In this document: in pieces, positions 17,727-28,177 of the stretch
How the letters are laid out: each line of letters starts with the position of its first letter
How positions within the stretch are numbered: position 1 is the stretch's first letter
Origin: an uncultured Silvanigrella sp.
Lineage (GTDB): Bacteria > Bdellovibrionota_B > Oligoflexia > Silvanigrellales > Silvanigrellaceae
DNA length: 52,324 nucleotides
Reading direction: 5' to 3'
Assembly (NCBI GenBank): GCA_903933385.1
Contig: CAIZJW010000020.1
Coordinates: forward strand, 1 to 52,324
Made by a program: the position numbers and the translations under genes
The notes under the pieces: model-generated
What the model saw: the letters and a program-made list of their open reading frames with translations, nothing else
Told to the model about the DNA's origin: nothing
The model's database searches: none

Positions 17727-20256
17727 CGTTGTAATAGTTGCGCAACACCCTCTGCACGTATGTTTTCGTTTCTGCAAAAGGAATGAATTCTATGAAGTAC
17801 GGAACGTCGGCAATTTTTTGCCTTCTCGCGATCCACTTGTCGACGGCATTTTCTCCTGCATTGTAAGCAGCAACTGCATGCGCCAAATTATTCTGATAGC
17901 GGGCAAGTAGATCTCGCAAATAGCAGGCACCAGCCAATGTGTTTGTCGAGGGGTCTGTGAGATCAATTCGCTGGCCATTTTGGAATTCTGGAAGTTGTTT
18001 GAGAACGCGCTGAGCTGTTGAGGGCAGAAGCTGCATCAAACCAACTGCTCCTACAGGACTCTTCACCGAGCTTTGAAATAGACTTTCCTGACGAGCAACT
18101 GAGTAGAGAATGTCCACATCCACCGAACAGCGTGATGCGGCTTTCTGGAATTCGGACGCAAAAGGCCGCGGATAAAAGATAAAATATAAAAATGGAAGAT
18201 AATCAGTATCCCATCCAAGCGAGTCTCGCAGACGCCCTACGAACAGAATCGAATTTGCGTGATCACCTAACGCATGGGTCAGCCAAGCAATTTGATGCGC
18301 CCTTGGAAGCACATCTGAGTGCAATGTATTGAGCCGTGTAAAAGACTGGCGAAGATTAGAGGTTTCAGCACGCAACAAATGCGCCAGAAGCTCTTCGCTG
18401 TCACGGATGCGGCGTAAAAAATCATCTTGTTTGAGTTCAGGCTCCATGACGCGCAATATTGAGAAAATTAGGATCGCGCTCTCAAGCGAAATGTCGAACT
18501 GTTTTTGCGAGAGCTCAACCCCGAAAGTTGATTTCGAATTTTGTGCCGTGCGTGGAGGAACTGAAGCAATGATTTGCAGTGGTTTTTCGTCGGAGAGTTT
18601 CATCCATGAATCGTAAACATCACGCCAATTGTTAATGAAGGCTCTCTTAGCTTGAGTTGATGCTCGACCCGATTCCCTAGCGAGGATTTGCCCAGAAAGG
18701 ATGTCATAGATGCTCAACGGATCGGTTCGCCCTGCCGAAAGGAAAGAATTTTCGCTCTCTGCAACATTATTGTTGGCTCGCGTCGTTCGACCCATCCAGT
18801 AAAATGCCATTGAACGAGTGAAGTTATCGCTTGTCGACTCAATCACCTTTTCGAATGACTTTTGCGAGCTCCCAAAATCACCTTCAAGGAAGTGAAGGAG
18901 TCCTTTGCGTGTGTTGAGCCATGCTGGAAACTCATCAGAGTCTGAGTTGAAAGTTTGTCTTTCGAGTGAGTTCAGGAATGCAATATTTTCGGTCGGATTG
19001 AGCATTTCGAAGCCAATTCGTCCAATCAATATTTTCGCAGCATCAAAGTAATGCTCCCAGGACTGAGCGGCTGCTGCCTCAGTCAGTGCACGACGTGCGG
19101 AGTGAAATGCTTGGGGGTTTTCATTCTGCTCCCATTGCAGTCGAGCTAGCCACAATCTTGAGTCGAGTTTGAAGGAATCGAATTGTTCTTTGTCGAATCC
19201 AAAGTCCTCGGCGTGGCAGCTGCTGTGCTCTAAACTTTCCATCAACTGAGCTTGAGCAGCCGCAAATGATTTTCTTTCCTGTTGGATTCTGGAATTTTGT
19301 GCGAGCACGTACTGCGAAAATAAAACATCAGCCGTGCAGGTTGGTTTTTGTTTGGTTGTCCCACCCGACTTTGTTTTTCTTTCAGTAATTATTTTCTTCG
19401 CTAAAGGGGCAGCAAGATTCCATTGTCTTGCATCAACGAGAGATCGCAGTTTTAGAACTCGCTCGAGTGATGTTTCTGGCCTGCTGATTTCGCTTTCAAC
19501 AACAATTTCCTTACGCGGAAAAGATGCTGATTGGCTCCAAATGTTGCGCAGCCACTGCGGCATGACAAGGCCTTCACGGCGGAAGTGCACTTCGTTGAGT
19601 AGTTTGCTGCGGTAGCCAGAGACAGCAAGTGTGCTTGGCTCCTCACGCGACAAGATCTCCCATCCGGGGGTTTTGCAGACCGTGGCACACTGTAGATTCT
19701 GGAATGCGTTGAATTCAGAGCGTGGGTCGCGTGCGGCAAGAGTGTTTTGTCCTTGCTGCGCAGATGCCGTGAGTTCAAGGACATCTGTCAGTGCAAGTTT
19801 TCGCAGTGCCGATGTGTACATTTCAGTGGATAGATTTTCGGTTGCAAGAACCACTTTGGCCAATTCGCGAGCCTGTGGAAGACGCTGTTCTCGCAGTTCT
19901 CGTTGAGAAACTAAGAGAGCCCGCAGTGAAACGAGGGTCTGTTTGTCAGACTTCGTGAGGGAGCGGCCCATTACATTAAAAAGTCGTACACCAATTTTGG
20001 AGTCTTCAAATTCATCCGCCGCAGACAAAGACTCTGGTAGCTGATGGATGAGCTCGTCGGATAACTTGGTCTCGGGCTTTTTTTGCGCGGTTGTTCCTTC
20101 TTTTGTTTCTTTGTGTGAGGCGGCAGACTTGTCGCTTTCGTTGGAGCTGACACATGAGGTCAGTGAAACCGTAGCAGCAAGAAAATTTGCCAACACAAAG
20201 AGAGGATTTGATGTTGCGCGCAAAAAATTTTTTGGCATTTTAGGCTTTTGCAGCAC
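17692..20256 (-). CDS. Lipoprotein soluble-lytic-transglycosylase-like protein (Slt family)
   Basis: Lipobox SLTSC; long helical region; catalytic domain VARQESLFQSSVKSPVGAVGLMQLLPSTA...AVAAYNAGENAVDKW. Confidence 0.9.
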   Translation of the reverse strand: MLQKPKMPKNFLRATSNPLFVLANFLAATVSLTSCVSSNESDKSAASHKETKEGTTAQKKPETKLSDELIHQLPESLSAADEFEDSKIGVRLFNVMGRSLTKSDKQTLVSLRALLVSQRELREQRLPQARELAKVVLATENLSTEMYTSALRKLALTDVLELTASAQQGQNTLAARDPRSEFNAFQNLQCATVCKTPGWEILSREEPSTLAVSGYRSKLLNEVHFRREGLVMPQWLRNIWSQSASFPRKEIVVESEISRPETSLERVLKLRSLVDARQWNLAAPLAKKIITERKTKSGGTTKQKPTCTADVLFSQYVLAQNSRIQQERKSFAAAQAQLMESLEHSSCHAEDFGFDKEQFDSFKLDSRLWLARLQWEQNENPQAFHSARRALTEAAAAQSWEHYFDAAKILIGRIGFEMLNPTENIAFLNSLERQTFNSDSDEFPAWLNTRKGLLHFLEGDFGSSQKSFEKVIESTSDNFTRSMAFYWMGRTTRANNNVAESENSFLSAGRTDPLSIYDILSGQILARESGRASTQAKRAFINNWRDVYDSWMKLSDEKPLQIIASVPPRTAQNSKSTFGVELSQKQFDISLESAILIFSILRVMEPELKQDDFLRRIRDSEELLAHLLRAETSNLRQSFTRLNTLHSDVLPRAHQIAWLTHALGDHANSILFVGRLRDSLGWDTDYLPFLYFIFYPRPFASEFQKAASRCSVDVDILYSVARQESLFQSSVKSPVGAVGLMQLLPSTAQRVLKQLPEFQNGQRIDLTDPSTNTLAGACYLRDLLARYQNNLAHAVAAYNAGENAVDKWIARRQKIADVPYFIEFIPFAETKTYVQRVLRNYYNVKWIYQDPQPN

Positions 20257-20542
20257 CCGCTTTTGTTAAGATGGAATCGACAAAACTTTCCACCTTTCCA
20301 ATGAACGGTTTATGAAAAAGGGCGATCTCACGTTTTGTTTCAACAAACTTCACGTCAGAGCCGTTGCTCTGCAAGGTGAGCTTGAATTCGCTTTTTCCAC
20401 CCTTGTCGATCTTAACCAGCATCGTGTCCTGTTCCCAGGATACATTCGCGAATGAAGGCACTCCTATGGCCTGCAATTCACGTTGAAGAATCGTTTTCGC
20501 ATCTACTGCGTTAGTGTTTTTAAAGGTCCAGCACATTGCCAT
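20240..20542 (-). CDS. Hypothetical protein (100 aa)
   Basis: Intact ORF between the J-domain gene and slt, with a SD-like AAGGAA upstream. Confidence 0.6.
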   Translation of the reverse strand: MAMCWTFKNTNAVDAKTILQRELQAIGVPSFANVSWEQDTMLVKIDKGGKSEFKLTLQSNGSDVKFVETKREIALFHKPFIGKVESFVDSILTKAGAAKA

Positions 20543-20558
20543 GTTTTTTTTCCTTTTT

Positions 20559-20574
20559 CGTGATGCAAATCACG
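20559..20574. promoter_or_regulatory. Candidate CRP/FNR-family operator-like palindrome
   Basis: CGTGATGCAAATCACG: perfect GTGA-N6-TCAC dyad just upstream of the 100-aa ORF. Confidence 0.3.
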
Positions 20575-20603
20575 ATAACAGCTTGGTGGGTGTGAGGCAA
20601 AAA

Positions 20604-21587
20604 TCAAAAACCGAGAAGTTTGAGCTTTTCCAACACATCAATAAGCTCGGGTGTTTGTTCCTCTTCAGTGGGGGTTTGGACCACCAGTCGAGCATAGAGA
20701 TCGCCCCTGTCGGTTCCCCCATCTTTGATAAAGCCTAGGCCCCTTAATCTGATTTTGACGCCACTCTTCATTCCGGGTTTCAGATTCGTTTTCTTTGGAC
20801 CTTGGGGGGTATTGATATTAATTTGTCCGCCCAAAGCCAACGTGCTGTAGGGTGCAATGACTTCACACTCTACGTCGGAGCCAGAGCGGTGAAAATCTGG
20901 ATGTTCACTCATTTTAACTTTGAGATAGAGGTCGCCCCGTTGGCCGTTTGGTTTGGTTGCACCTTGTCCTTTGAGTCTCAAAAGCTTACCGTCTTCAACA
21001 CCCGCTGGGATTTTGATACGGGCGTTGACGTGTTCTCCAGAGCTGAGATGAAAAACAACCTGGCGCTCGCCGCCATTGTAAACGTCCATGAAACCGACAG
21101 TCAGTTCACGCTCCACGTCAAACGAGTTTTCGTCGGTAAAGGGGCTGTCGAAGCCAGGTGGGGTTCGAAAACCTCCCGCTCCTCCAGGTCGATAGCTGCG
21201 CCCTGCGGAACCACGAAAAGCGCCGCCTCGCCCCTGAGGCCCACCGCCCATTGACGCCCCGCCCATGCCACCAAACATTGTCTCGAAATCGACGTTTCCG
21301 AAGCCCATTTCACGAAATATGCTGCTGAAGTCAGCGCCACGGAAGACGTCCTCGCGGAAGCCGCCACCTTGCTGAAACGCGCTGTCTCCATAGAGGTCGT
21401 ATTGACGTTTTTTATCTTTGTCGGAGAGAACCGCATACGCCTCGGAAATTTGCTTGAACTTCTCTTCAGCCTGTTTGTTTCCAGGGTTGCGGTCAGGGTG
21501 AAATTGCATCGCAAGCTTTCGGTAAGATTTCTTAATTTCATCTTCCGATGCGCTTTTGCTGATACCAAGCAATTCGTAGTAGTTCAT
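20604..21587 (-). CDS. DnaJ/CbpA-like J-domain co-chaperone lacking the zinc finger
   Basis: J-domain [39 protein letters not shown]-rich region; C-terminal substrate-binding domain. Confidence 0.9.
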   Translation of the reverse strand: MNYYELLGISKSASEDEIKKSYRKLAMQFHPDRNPGNKQAEEKFKQISEAYAVLSDKDKKRQYDLYGDSAFQQGGGFREDVFRGADFSSIFREMGFGNVDFETMFGGMGGASMGGGPQGRGGAFRGSAGRSYRPGGAGGFRTPPGFDSPFTDENSFDVERELTVGFMDVYNGGERQVVFHLSSGEHVNARIKIPAGVEDGKLLRLKGQGATKPNGQRGDLYLKVKMSEHPDFHRSGSDVECEVIAPYSTLALGGQININTPQGPKKTNLKPGMKSGVKIRLRGLGFIKDGGTDRGDLYARLVVQTPTEEEQTPELIDVLEKLKLLGF

Positions 21588-21676
21588 GACAATCCCTCTG
21601 GGGCAGCTCTGCCTCGCCCAGAAGAATTTAATCAGCTTTCATGCAATGGCAATTCCAGGATGCGATCTTCGTTCCG

Positions 21677-22033
21677 TCAGGCCTTTTTCAAAAGACCTTC
21701 AATGTAAGCAAATTCGTGTTCAGGGACATCTTCGAGCAGCTCGTCGTCTTCAAAGCCGAAGAATTGGAACCAGTTGATTCCCACAAGCTCCGGAACCTCG
21801 GTGCTGCGCTCTTCACCGTCTTCGGTTTCGTAGTATTCAAGTGCCTTGGTAATGATCCCGCTGCCCTTCATTTCGAAGTAATGATAGCCATCCCCATTCG
21901 TGTATTGGCCATCACGTGAATCACCCGTCCAGTACTCACGGCAATGCCAAACTTCATCAGGGCGCCGCACAGGCAGGGCCTTAGCACCTTCGGAATGTTC
22001 ATGGGTCAGGGGTTGCGCACTCTTAAAAGTCAT
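21677..22033 (-). CDS. Hypothetical protein (about 118 aa)
   Basis: Intact ORF; start placed at ATG 22033 (MTFKSAQPLTHEHSEG). Confidence 0.55.
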   Translation of the reverse strand: MTFKSAQPLTHEHSEGAKALPVRRPDEVWHCREYWTGDSRDGQYTNGDGYHYFEMKGSGIITKALEYYETEDGEERSTEVPELVGINWFQFFGFEDDELLEDVPEHEFAYIEGLLKKA

Positions 22034-22070
22034 TCTGCTCGTCCTCATGAACATCAGGGTCGTACCTCGC

Positions 22071-22544
22071 TTACTCAAATTTTCCTAGAAGAACTTCTTC
22101 TACAGTTACGTTTGGCTTTGGCAGCGCCTTTAGGCGCATTTCTAGACGGGAAAGTTGGTCAACAATGCGAGACAGTTCTCGCTCCCTTTCAGGAGAGCCC
22201 ACCCGATGTGCTCCTGTTTGTTGTCCGAGCAGCAACTGCCCCCTCCTCTTCACATCTGATAAAATCGGTAAAAACGATCGTGCGTGTTGGTTACAATGTG
22301 GTGGTTGGAGAGCCGATTCGATGTCGCTTATCACATCTCTTGCGATCCGCTCGAAGCGTTTCAACCGACTTGCGCGCCCACCGCGGTTGAAACGTAACAT
22401 TGGCCTGTAAGATATTCGTCTGTTCTTAAGAATGTGTGGCTTGACGGTTGTTTGCCAAAGCAGGCCCGAAAAATAGGCGGTGCATATAGCAATAATACCC
22501 ATCATGATCATCCAGATCATGCCCATCGATGATACAGAACCCAT
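22071..22544 (-). CDS. Hypothetical single-TM protein
   Basis: N-terminal TM MGSVSSMGMIWMIMMGIIAICTAYFSGLLW then a basic helical region; SD AGGAGG upstream of ATG 22544. Confidence 0.6.
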   Translation of the reverse strand: MGSVSSMGMIWMIMMGIIAICTAYFSGLLWQTTVKPHILKNRRISYRPMLRFNRGGRASRLKRFERIARDVISDIESALQPPHCNQHARSFLPILSDVKRRGQLLLGQQTGAHRVGSPERERELSRIVDQLSRLEMRLKALPKPNVTVEEVLLGKFE

Positions 22545-22634
22545 CTGCAAGACCTCCTGTCTGCGCAATGATGTTCGGCGGGCGCGGGGCAAACCTGAGA
22601 ACCCTGAGTCGGAATTCCAACAGGGTGCGATATA

Positions 22635-24395
22635 TCAAGAGATTCTGTTCAATTCGAAGGGATAGGTCTCGGTCTCGCAAAGGTGGAGCGCAATTTGTTT
22701 CACTTCTGCGTCACGATTTGCCTTGATACTGTAAACATTCTGATTAATGCGCGCCTTTGCGTTTCTTACAATGAGCTGAGCAATGGAAAGCTCGGTTGTG
22801 TTCTTTTCAGGTCCACCACACTTCTCAAGCATGGAATTAGCGCGACACACTACGGCTGCTATCATAAATGTATCGATGGCTATGTCTGCCAGTCGACATA
22901 GTTGCATCTGCTCATCAACGAGTTTTTGTCCGTACTGACGAATGAGTTTGCTTGCCGTATTGGCCAATGCCTTTGAGGCATCTGCCAGGCGAGTGACTTC
23001 CTTTTCAAGAGCGGGGTGAAAACCTTCGAGCTTTTCACTGACAACTGATTGTTTAACCTGCTGCAGGGCGAATTCAGAGATTACACCGATTTTGCCTATC
23101 GCGTCGTTGAGGGATTCTAGATTTCGAATATTTTGCAGGCTCTGCAATTCCTTGCCAATTCTCTTGAATTCACTCGCTGGCTCCTTCAGCCCCGTCATCG
23201 CAAGGAACATTCGAAGAATTTCATTTGTTCCCTCGAAGATAATTCCAATTCTTCCATCACGGAGCCTTCTTTCGAGGCCATAGTCTTTCATGTAACCATT
23301 GCCGCCGTGGATCTGCATTCCCAGGTTCAAAACTCTCCATGCAGCTTCGGTGCCATAAACTTTGCAAATTGCGGCTTCAATTGAGTAGTCAATATCACCC
23401 GCGTCAACGAGTGCTGTTGTGAAGTAGGTCATCGATTCTAGAGCGTATGCATGGCAGGACATTTCAGTGAGCATGTCCTGGATCACTCCAAAGTCTGCGA
23501 TGGAGTGTTGGAAAGCTTTTCTGTTTTTTGCGTAACTCACTGATTGATTCAGAACCGATTTAATGGTGCCAAGCGCGCCGCCGGACAGGCCTAATCTGCC
23601 TTGATTCAAAATTCCCATCGCAATCTTGAAACCATCTCCAGGTTTTCCAAGCACGTTCGATGCGGGCACTCGTACATCTTTGAAATAGACTTCAACGGTG
23701 CTTGAAGCTTTGATTCCAAGTTTCTGCTCTTCAGGACCATGACTGACGCCACCCATGTCCCGAGTCACCATAATGGCCGATATCTTGTCTTCGCCGTCTA
23801 CATTCTCTTTTGCAAAGACTGTAAAGAAATCTGCAAAACCGCCATTGGTTATCCAAAGCTTCGAGCCATTTAAAACGTAATGATCACCGTCACGGACAAT
23901 GCGCGCTTTGATTCCTGCAGCATCGGAACCCGCTGTGGGTTCGGTCAAAGCAAACGCTGCAACCATCTCACCGGTGGCAAGCTTCGGCATGTATTTTTTC
24001 TTTTGTTCTTCGGTGCCAAAAAGATAGAGTCCTTTGAGCCCAATCGATTGATGCGCGCCGACAGTGAGTGTCACGCAACTTTCGTGTTTGTTCATCAACT
24101 CAAGAGTTCGTGTGTAGAGAGTTTGAGTGAACTCCGAGCCGCCGTAAATTTCTGGAATGATGAGTCCGAACAGACCCATTTCTTTCAGCCCTTTGAGCAC
24201 ATCTTCGGGGATCTTCTTTTCATCATCGAGCTTCATTGGGTCGACATTTTCCTTGAGCCAATCACCAATGGATTGAGCTACAAGTCTAAATTCTTCTTCG
24301 CGAGGTGTGTTGAAAAACGGAAAGTGATGGAGAAGCGACTCAGGAATATCTCCGCTGAACACATTTTTCATGAAGCTGGTTTTGGTACCACCCAT
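22635..24395 (-). CDS. Acyl-CoA dehydrogenase, long form with C-terminal extension
   Basis: ALTEPTAGSDAAGIKARIV, WITNGGFADFFTVFAKE, QIHGGNGYMKDYGLERRLRDGRIGIIFEGTNEILRMF. Confidence 0.92.
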   Translation of the reverse strand: MGGTKTSFMKNVFSGDIPESLLHHFPFFNTPREEEFRLVAQSIGDWLKENVDPMKLDDEKKIPEDVLKGLKEMGLFGLIIPEIYGGSEFTQTLYTRTLELMNKHESCVTLTVGAHQSIGLKGLYLFGTEEQKKKYMPKLATGEMVAAFALTEPTAGSDAAGIKARIVRDGDHYVLNGSKLWITNGGFADFFTVFAKENVDGEDKISAIMVTRDMGGVSHGPEEQKLGIKASSTVEVYFKDVRVPASNVLGKPGDGFKIAMGILNQGRLGLSGGALGTIKSVLNQSVSYAKNRKAFQHSIADFGVIQDMLTEMSCHAYALESMTYFTTALVDAGDIDYSIEAAICKVYGTEAAWRVLNLGMQIHGGNGYMKDYGLERRLRDGRIGIIFEGTNEILRMFLAMTGLKEPASEFKRIGKELQSLQNIRNLESLNDAIGKIGVISEFALQQVKQSVVSEKLEGFHPALEKEVTRLADASKALANTASKLIRQYGQKLVDEQMQLCRLADIAIDTFMIAAVVCRANSMLEKCGGPEKNTTELSIAQLIVRNAKARINQNVYSIKANRDAEVKQIALHLCETETYPFELNRIS

Positions 24396-24583
24396 AGGTG
24401 AAACTCCCTCTCGTATTTTTCAGGAAACTTGTGCTCTCAGTCTAGCACCGCCCCTCAGTGTCAAAGCAAATCATATTGAGGGAGATGTGGCGCTATTGAC
24501 GTGCCAAACCTTTGTGGATGATGCGAGGCGGCAGCGCGGGCCCAGTGGTAGGCTGCTTAGGTAACAGACGGAGGCGAACACAA

Positions 24584-25726
24584 ATGACGATGTTTAAACT
24601 CAGTGAAGAAAATCAGGCTCTTTTTGAACTTGCAAGAGATTTTGCGAACAAGGAAGTATGGCCCAAGGCGCGCGAGCTCGATGAGACTGCTCGCTTTCCC
24701 ACTGAACTTTTTGCAAAGGCTCATAAGCTTGGATTGTTAAATGCGTTCGTCCCAGAATCGGTGGGTGGGCTTGGTTTAGGAGTCTTTGGCCATTCTCTCA
24801 TTGGTGAAGCACTCTCTACGGGAAGTGCTGGTTTCTGCACGGCTGCATTAGCCAATGAGCTTGCGGCTGTTCCAGTAATTTTGGGCGGAAATGAATCTAT
24901 CTACAAAGAATTTCTTGCACCCATGGTGGAAGAACCCCAGATGGCAGCCTATTGCGTCACCGAACCAGGAGCAGGATCTGACGTTGCAGCAATCAAAACC
25001 ACCGCCAAGAAAGTTGGCGACAAATTTATTCTCAATGGCTCCAAGATGTGGATCACAAATGCTGGACATGCAAAGTGGTTCTTCGTTCTCGCAAAAACGG
25101 ATCCTGCCGCGGGCCACAAGGGAATGACTGGCTTTGTTGTGCCAGCAAGTTCACCCGGGGTCATTCTTGGAAAAAAAGAAGACAACATGGGTCAGCGCTG
25201 CTCTGATACGCGCGGAGTGACGTTCGAAAATGTTGAAATTCCAGCTCAGCATATGTTGGGTAAAGAAGGAGATGGATTTCGTCTCGCCATGGGAGCGTTT
25301 GACCGCACAAGACCTGTTGTGGCCAGTGGTGCTGTTGGCTTGGCTGAGCGTGCCATGAGATGCGCAATCGATTATGCAAAACAGCGATCGACGTTCGGAA
25401 AACCGATTGCGGAGCATCAGGCGGTCGCGTTCATGATCGCCGAAATGGCGCGAGATATTGAGGCTAGCAGGCTCCTTGTCTGGAAAGCCGCGAGTGAAAT
25501 TGACTCGGGTCAAAGAAACACGTTTACAGCTTCTATTGCAAAACTCCTTGCCGCGGATTCCTGTATGCGCATTACAACCGATGCGGTGCAGATTTTCGGT
25601 GGTTATGGCTACAACCGCGAGTATCCCGTGGAGATGCTGATGCGCGATGCAAAGATCTTCCAAATTTACGAGGGAACTTCACAAATTCAGAGAATGATCG
25701 TTGCTCGCCATTTACTTGAGCAATGA
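24584..25726 (+). CDS. Acyl-CoA dehydrogenase, short form
   Basis: [77 protein letters not shown]. Confidence 0.94.
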   Translation: MTMFKLSEENQALFELARDFANKEVWPKARELDETARFPTELFAKAHKLGLLNAFVPESVGGLGLGVFGHSLIGEALSTGSAGFCTAALANELAAVPVILGGNESIYKEFLAPMVEEPQMAAYCVTEPGAGSDVAAIKTTAKKVGDKFILNGSKMWITNAGHAKWFFVLAKTDPAAGHKGMTGFVVPASSPGVILGKKEDNMGQRCSDTRGVTFENVEIPAQHMLGKEGDGFRLAMGAFDRTRPVVASGAVGLAERAMRCAIDYAKQRSTFGKPIAEHQAVAFMIAEMARDIEASRLLVWKAASEIDSGQRNTFTASIAKLLAADSCMRITTDAVQIFGGYGYNREYPVEMLMRDAKIFQIYEGTSQIQRMIVARHLLEQ

Positions 25727-25782
25727 ACCTGGAGTAGAGCCCCGCGTGTAGCTTTGTTGTTTGAGTTATTTTGGAGAATGGC

Positions 25783-26250
25783 ATGTCTGTCCGCCAGAAG
25801 CCCATCAAAATTGGGTTGGTTGTTTGTCGATTCAATGAACTGGTAACGCGTCGGTTGGCTGAAGGAGCTCAGGCGCTCTTGAAGCGGCGTGGTATAAAAC
25901 ACGAGCAGATTGTTGAGGTTGAGGTGCCTGGAGCTTTTGAAGCGCCACTGGCTGCTCAGTGGTTGGTTGATACTCATAAGGTTGACGGAGTGGTTGTTCT
26001 CGGGGCCGTCGTGAGGGGCTCAACGAGTCACTATGATTACGTATGTTCTACGGCATCGAGCGGACTCATGACTGTTCAGTTGAATCGTAGCTTACCGATT
26101 GGTTTTGGGATCCTAACTTGCGACACAATGGAGCAAGCTTTGGATCGCGCCGGAGGCAAGGCTGGCAACAAGGGCGCTGAAACCGCAGAAACTGTTCTCG
26201 AGATGATTGAAATTAGAAATGGTCTGACGGGTGTCGGAGGCAACGAATGA
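25783..26250 (+). CDS. ribH: 6,7-dimethyl-8-ribityllumazine synthase
   Basis: GLVVCRFNELVTRRLAEGAQ, VEVPGAFEAPLAAQWL, GAVVRGSTSHYDYVC, PIGFGILTCDTMEQALDRAGGKAGNKGAE. Confidence 0.95.
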   Translation: MSVRQKPIKIGLVVCRFNELVTRRLAEGAQALLKRRGIKHEQIVEVEVPGAFEAPLAAQWLVDTHKVDGVVVLGAVVRGSTSHYDYVCSTASSGLMTVQLNRSLPIGFGILTCDTMEQALDRAGGKAGNKGAETAETVLEMIEIRNGLTGVGGNE

Positions 26251-26726
26251 TCTCTCCAATCAACCGAGCTGCCATTGCTCTCAAGCCAGCCCAGCTGCGC
26301 GAGGCGCGTCGTTTTGCTGTTCAATTGGTCTATCAACTTGAGGCTTCCCAGCAGCCATTTTTGAGCGAAAACACTCTGAGCGCTTTTCTAAGCCAAAATG
26401 AAGTTTCCAATGAACTTAATGATTTTATAAAGATTATTTCTGAAGCTGTTGTAGAGCGCCGTGAAAAGATTGATGCCCTCATTGAAAAATGTGCAGTCAA
26501 TTGGAAGCTCACTCGAATCGCTCGGGTTGATCTTGCAATCCTCAGAATCTGCACTGCTGAATTGCTGACACGTACTGAAGTTCCCAAAGATGTTATTATT
26601 TTTGAGGGTGTTGAACTCGGCAAGCAATTTGGGTCCACAGCCTCTGGGAGCTTTATTAACGGAGTCTTGGACAGCCTCGCGCGTGCTGTGGCTGTTGAGT
26701 TGAACACCGCGGAATCGGAGAGCTAG
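26247..26726 (+). CDS. nusB: Transcription antitermination factor NusB
   Basis: REARRFAVQLVYQLE; LTRIARVDLAILRICTAELL; EGVELGKQFGSTASGSFINGVLDSLAR. ATGA overlap with ribH. Confidence 0.92.
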   Translation: MISPINRAAIALKPAQLREARRFAVQLVYQLEASQQPFLSENTLSAFLSQNEVSNELNDFIKIISEAVVERREKIDALIEKCAVNWKLTRIARVDLAILRICTAELLTRTEVPKDVIIFEGVELGKQFGSTASGSFINGVLDSLARAVAVELNTAESES

Positions 26727-26748
26727 ACACCGAAAGGGTAAGTGAACT

Positions 26749-27537
26749 GTGCAGCGAGAACTCTATTTGTTCAAAACAGAACATCGCTTGAACATGTTCT
26801 TGAGCGAGATGGCTCGCAACGGAGAGCTTCCTGATTCCGTCATGGGACTCGGTTTTTTTGCAACCCAACCGGCCACAGGGCCTGCCGCGAATGGTGTTAA
26901 TCTTTCAGTCTCACCAGTTTTTCTGCGCGAAACTCTGCTCCGTGCCATCGCACGTGAAGCTTTGCTGCCGTTTTCATCTGATCCAATTTTCCTTGGGGCG
27001 GCCGATTTCGGAGATGAACGAAATCGCTCTCGGTTGTTGCGTCGTCGATCAGAAACCCTGGACGTCCGCTCTATTCGGAGATGGATTCTTTCTGGAGTGC
27101 ACCCTTTTTTCATCAATCCTGAACAGTCCTCTGGGGCTGCACCTTGGTGCTTACGTGAGATTTCTGAAACCCAGGGGGTTTCAGATGCAGTGTCTGTGAT
27201 GCTCCGGGAAATGTTTCGGCGAGTTCTCAATTTGAGAGCCTCAACGGTTGTATTGGCACCCGACACCGAAATGCTTGAGGCCTATTTCTCGGCACTCGCT
27301 CGTTGGCGCCTCTCACAGGGAAATTTTGTCAGACTTCGTGACTACTTGCGCCTACGCCCCTCCGATCGTATTGAGCTCATCTTGAAGGAAATTCTCGTGT
27401 GGCTGGTTGAGGAGAGCTTGAACGATCGAGTGACAGTTCTTTGCAGAACAACTCTCGAACACGACCAACTCGTTTTGGCCTCCCGCTATATCCTGAGAAA
27501 CACGGCAATTTCTCAGCCGATTCAATTCAGGCTTTAG
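26749..27537 (+). CDS. Hypothetical protein (262 aa)
   Basis: Intact ORF following nusB; no family recognised. Confidence 0.65.
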   Translation: MQRELYLFKTEHRLNMFLSEMARNGELPDSVMGLGFFATQPATGPAANGVNLSVSPVFLRETLLRAIAREALLPFSSDPIFLGAADFGDERNRSRLLRRRSETLDVRSIRRWILSGVHPFFINPEQSSGAAPWCLREISETQGVSDAVSVMLREMFRRVLNLRASTVVLAPDTEMLEAYFSALARWRLSQGNFVRLRDYLRLRPSDRIELILKEILVWLVEESLNDRVTVLCRTTLEHDQLVLASRYILRNTAISQPIQFRL

Positions 27538-27616
27538 TTTTAATAAAAGCATTCAAGACGTCAGAATCCCTGCCGAAGATGCAAAGTGGAGGTAGGGAGC
27601 GCTCTTTGATTTGCAG

Positions 27617-27643
27617 TAAAGTCTTTGGACAATCTGCCGAAGG
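27617..27643 (+). promoter_or_regulatory. Candidate FliA/sigma28-type promoter
   Basis: TAAAGTCT - 11 nt - GCCGAAGG versus enteric FliA consensus TAAAGTTT-N11-GCCGATAA; 37 nt upstream of the GTG. Confidence 0.5.
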
Positions 27644-27679
27644 TCATGCGCTTCGTGTTTGATAGAAAGGAGGTGAACT

Positions 27680-28177
27680 GTGCGTGGCATTCAAATCATG
27701 TGTGTATCAACCTCAGGCGCCGCCGCCGAAAGCGACGACCTGGTGAAGGATCTTGAAAATTGGTTCGAAGATCACCAACAAATGTGTCGGCTGATGACGA
27801 CGGCGTTACCAAACGATGCGCGTGAGGTTGCTTCGAGTCTTGATCGACTCCGAGCGTCTGTTGATTCGGGCCAGAGGCTCTTAGGGCGTCTTAAAAGTTC
27901 GGTTCAAAATGGCCATCCGGTGCATTCGCAAGGGATCCGTGCCGCAGGCAGTATTCCTTTGTCTGGGATGAACCGTTTTGAAGAGAGTAGAACTCTCACT
28001 GCACTCACTGTGCCTTCGAATGCTTCGACCGTTTCGGTTCGGCAGGGCTCTGCTCAGAGCGGTGGGCTCATGGCCTCTCAAGCTCATGTGTTGAGCCTCA
28101 ATTCTTCGATGACTGGTGAGCAGTCTCGAATGCAGCCCAGCCGAACGTATATTAAAAAATCAGGCAGTGGAGCCTGA
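27680..28177 (+). CDS. Hypothetical protein (165 aa): helical N-terminus, Ser/Gln-rich C-terminus
   Basis: GTG start preceded by AAAGGAGGTGA (27666-27676), the full complement of the canonical 16S anti-SD; followed by a terminator. Confidence 0.75.
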   Translation: MRGIQIMCVSTSGAAAESDDLVKDLENWFEDHQQMCRLMTTALPNDAREVASSLDRLRASVDSGQRLLGRLKSSVQNGHPVHSQGIRAAGSIPLSGMNRFEESRTLTALTVPSNASTVSVRQGSAQSGGLMASQAHVLSLNSSMTGEQSRMQPSRTYIKKSGSGA

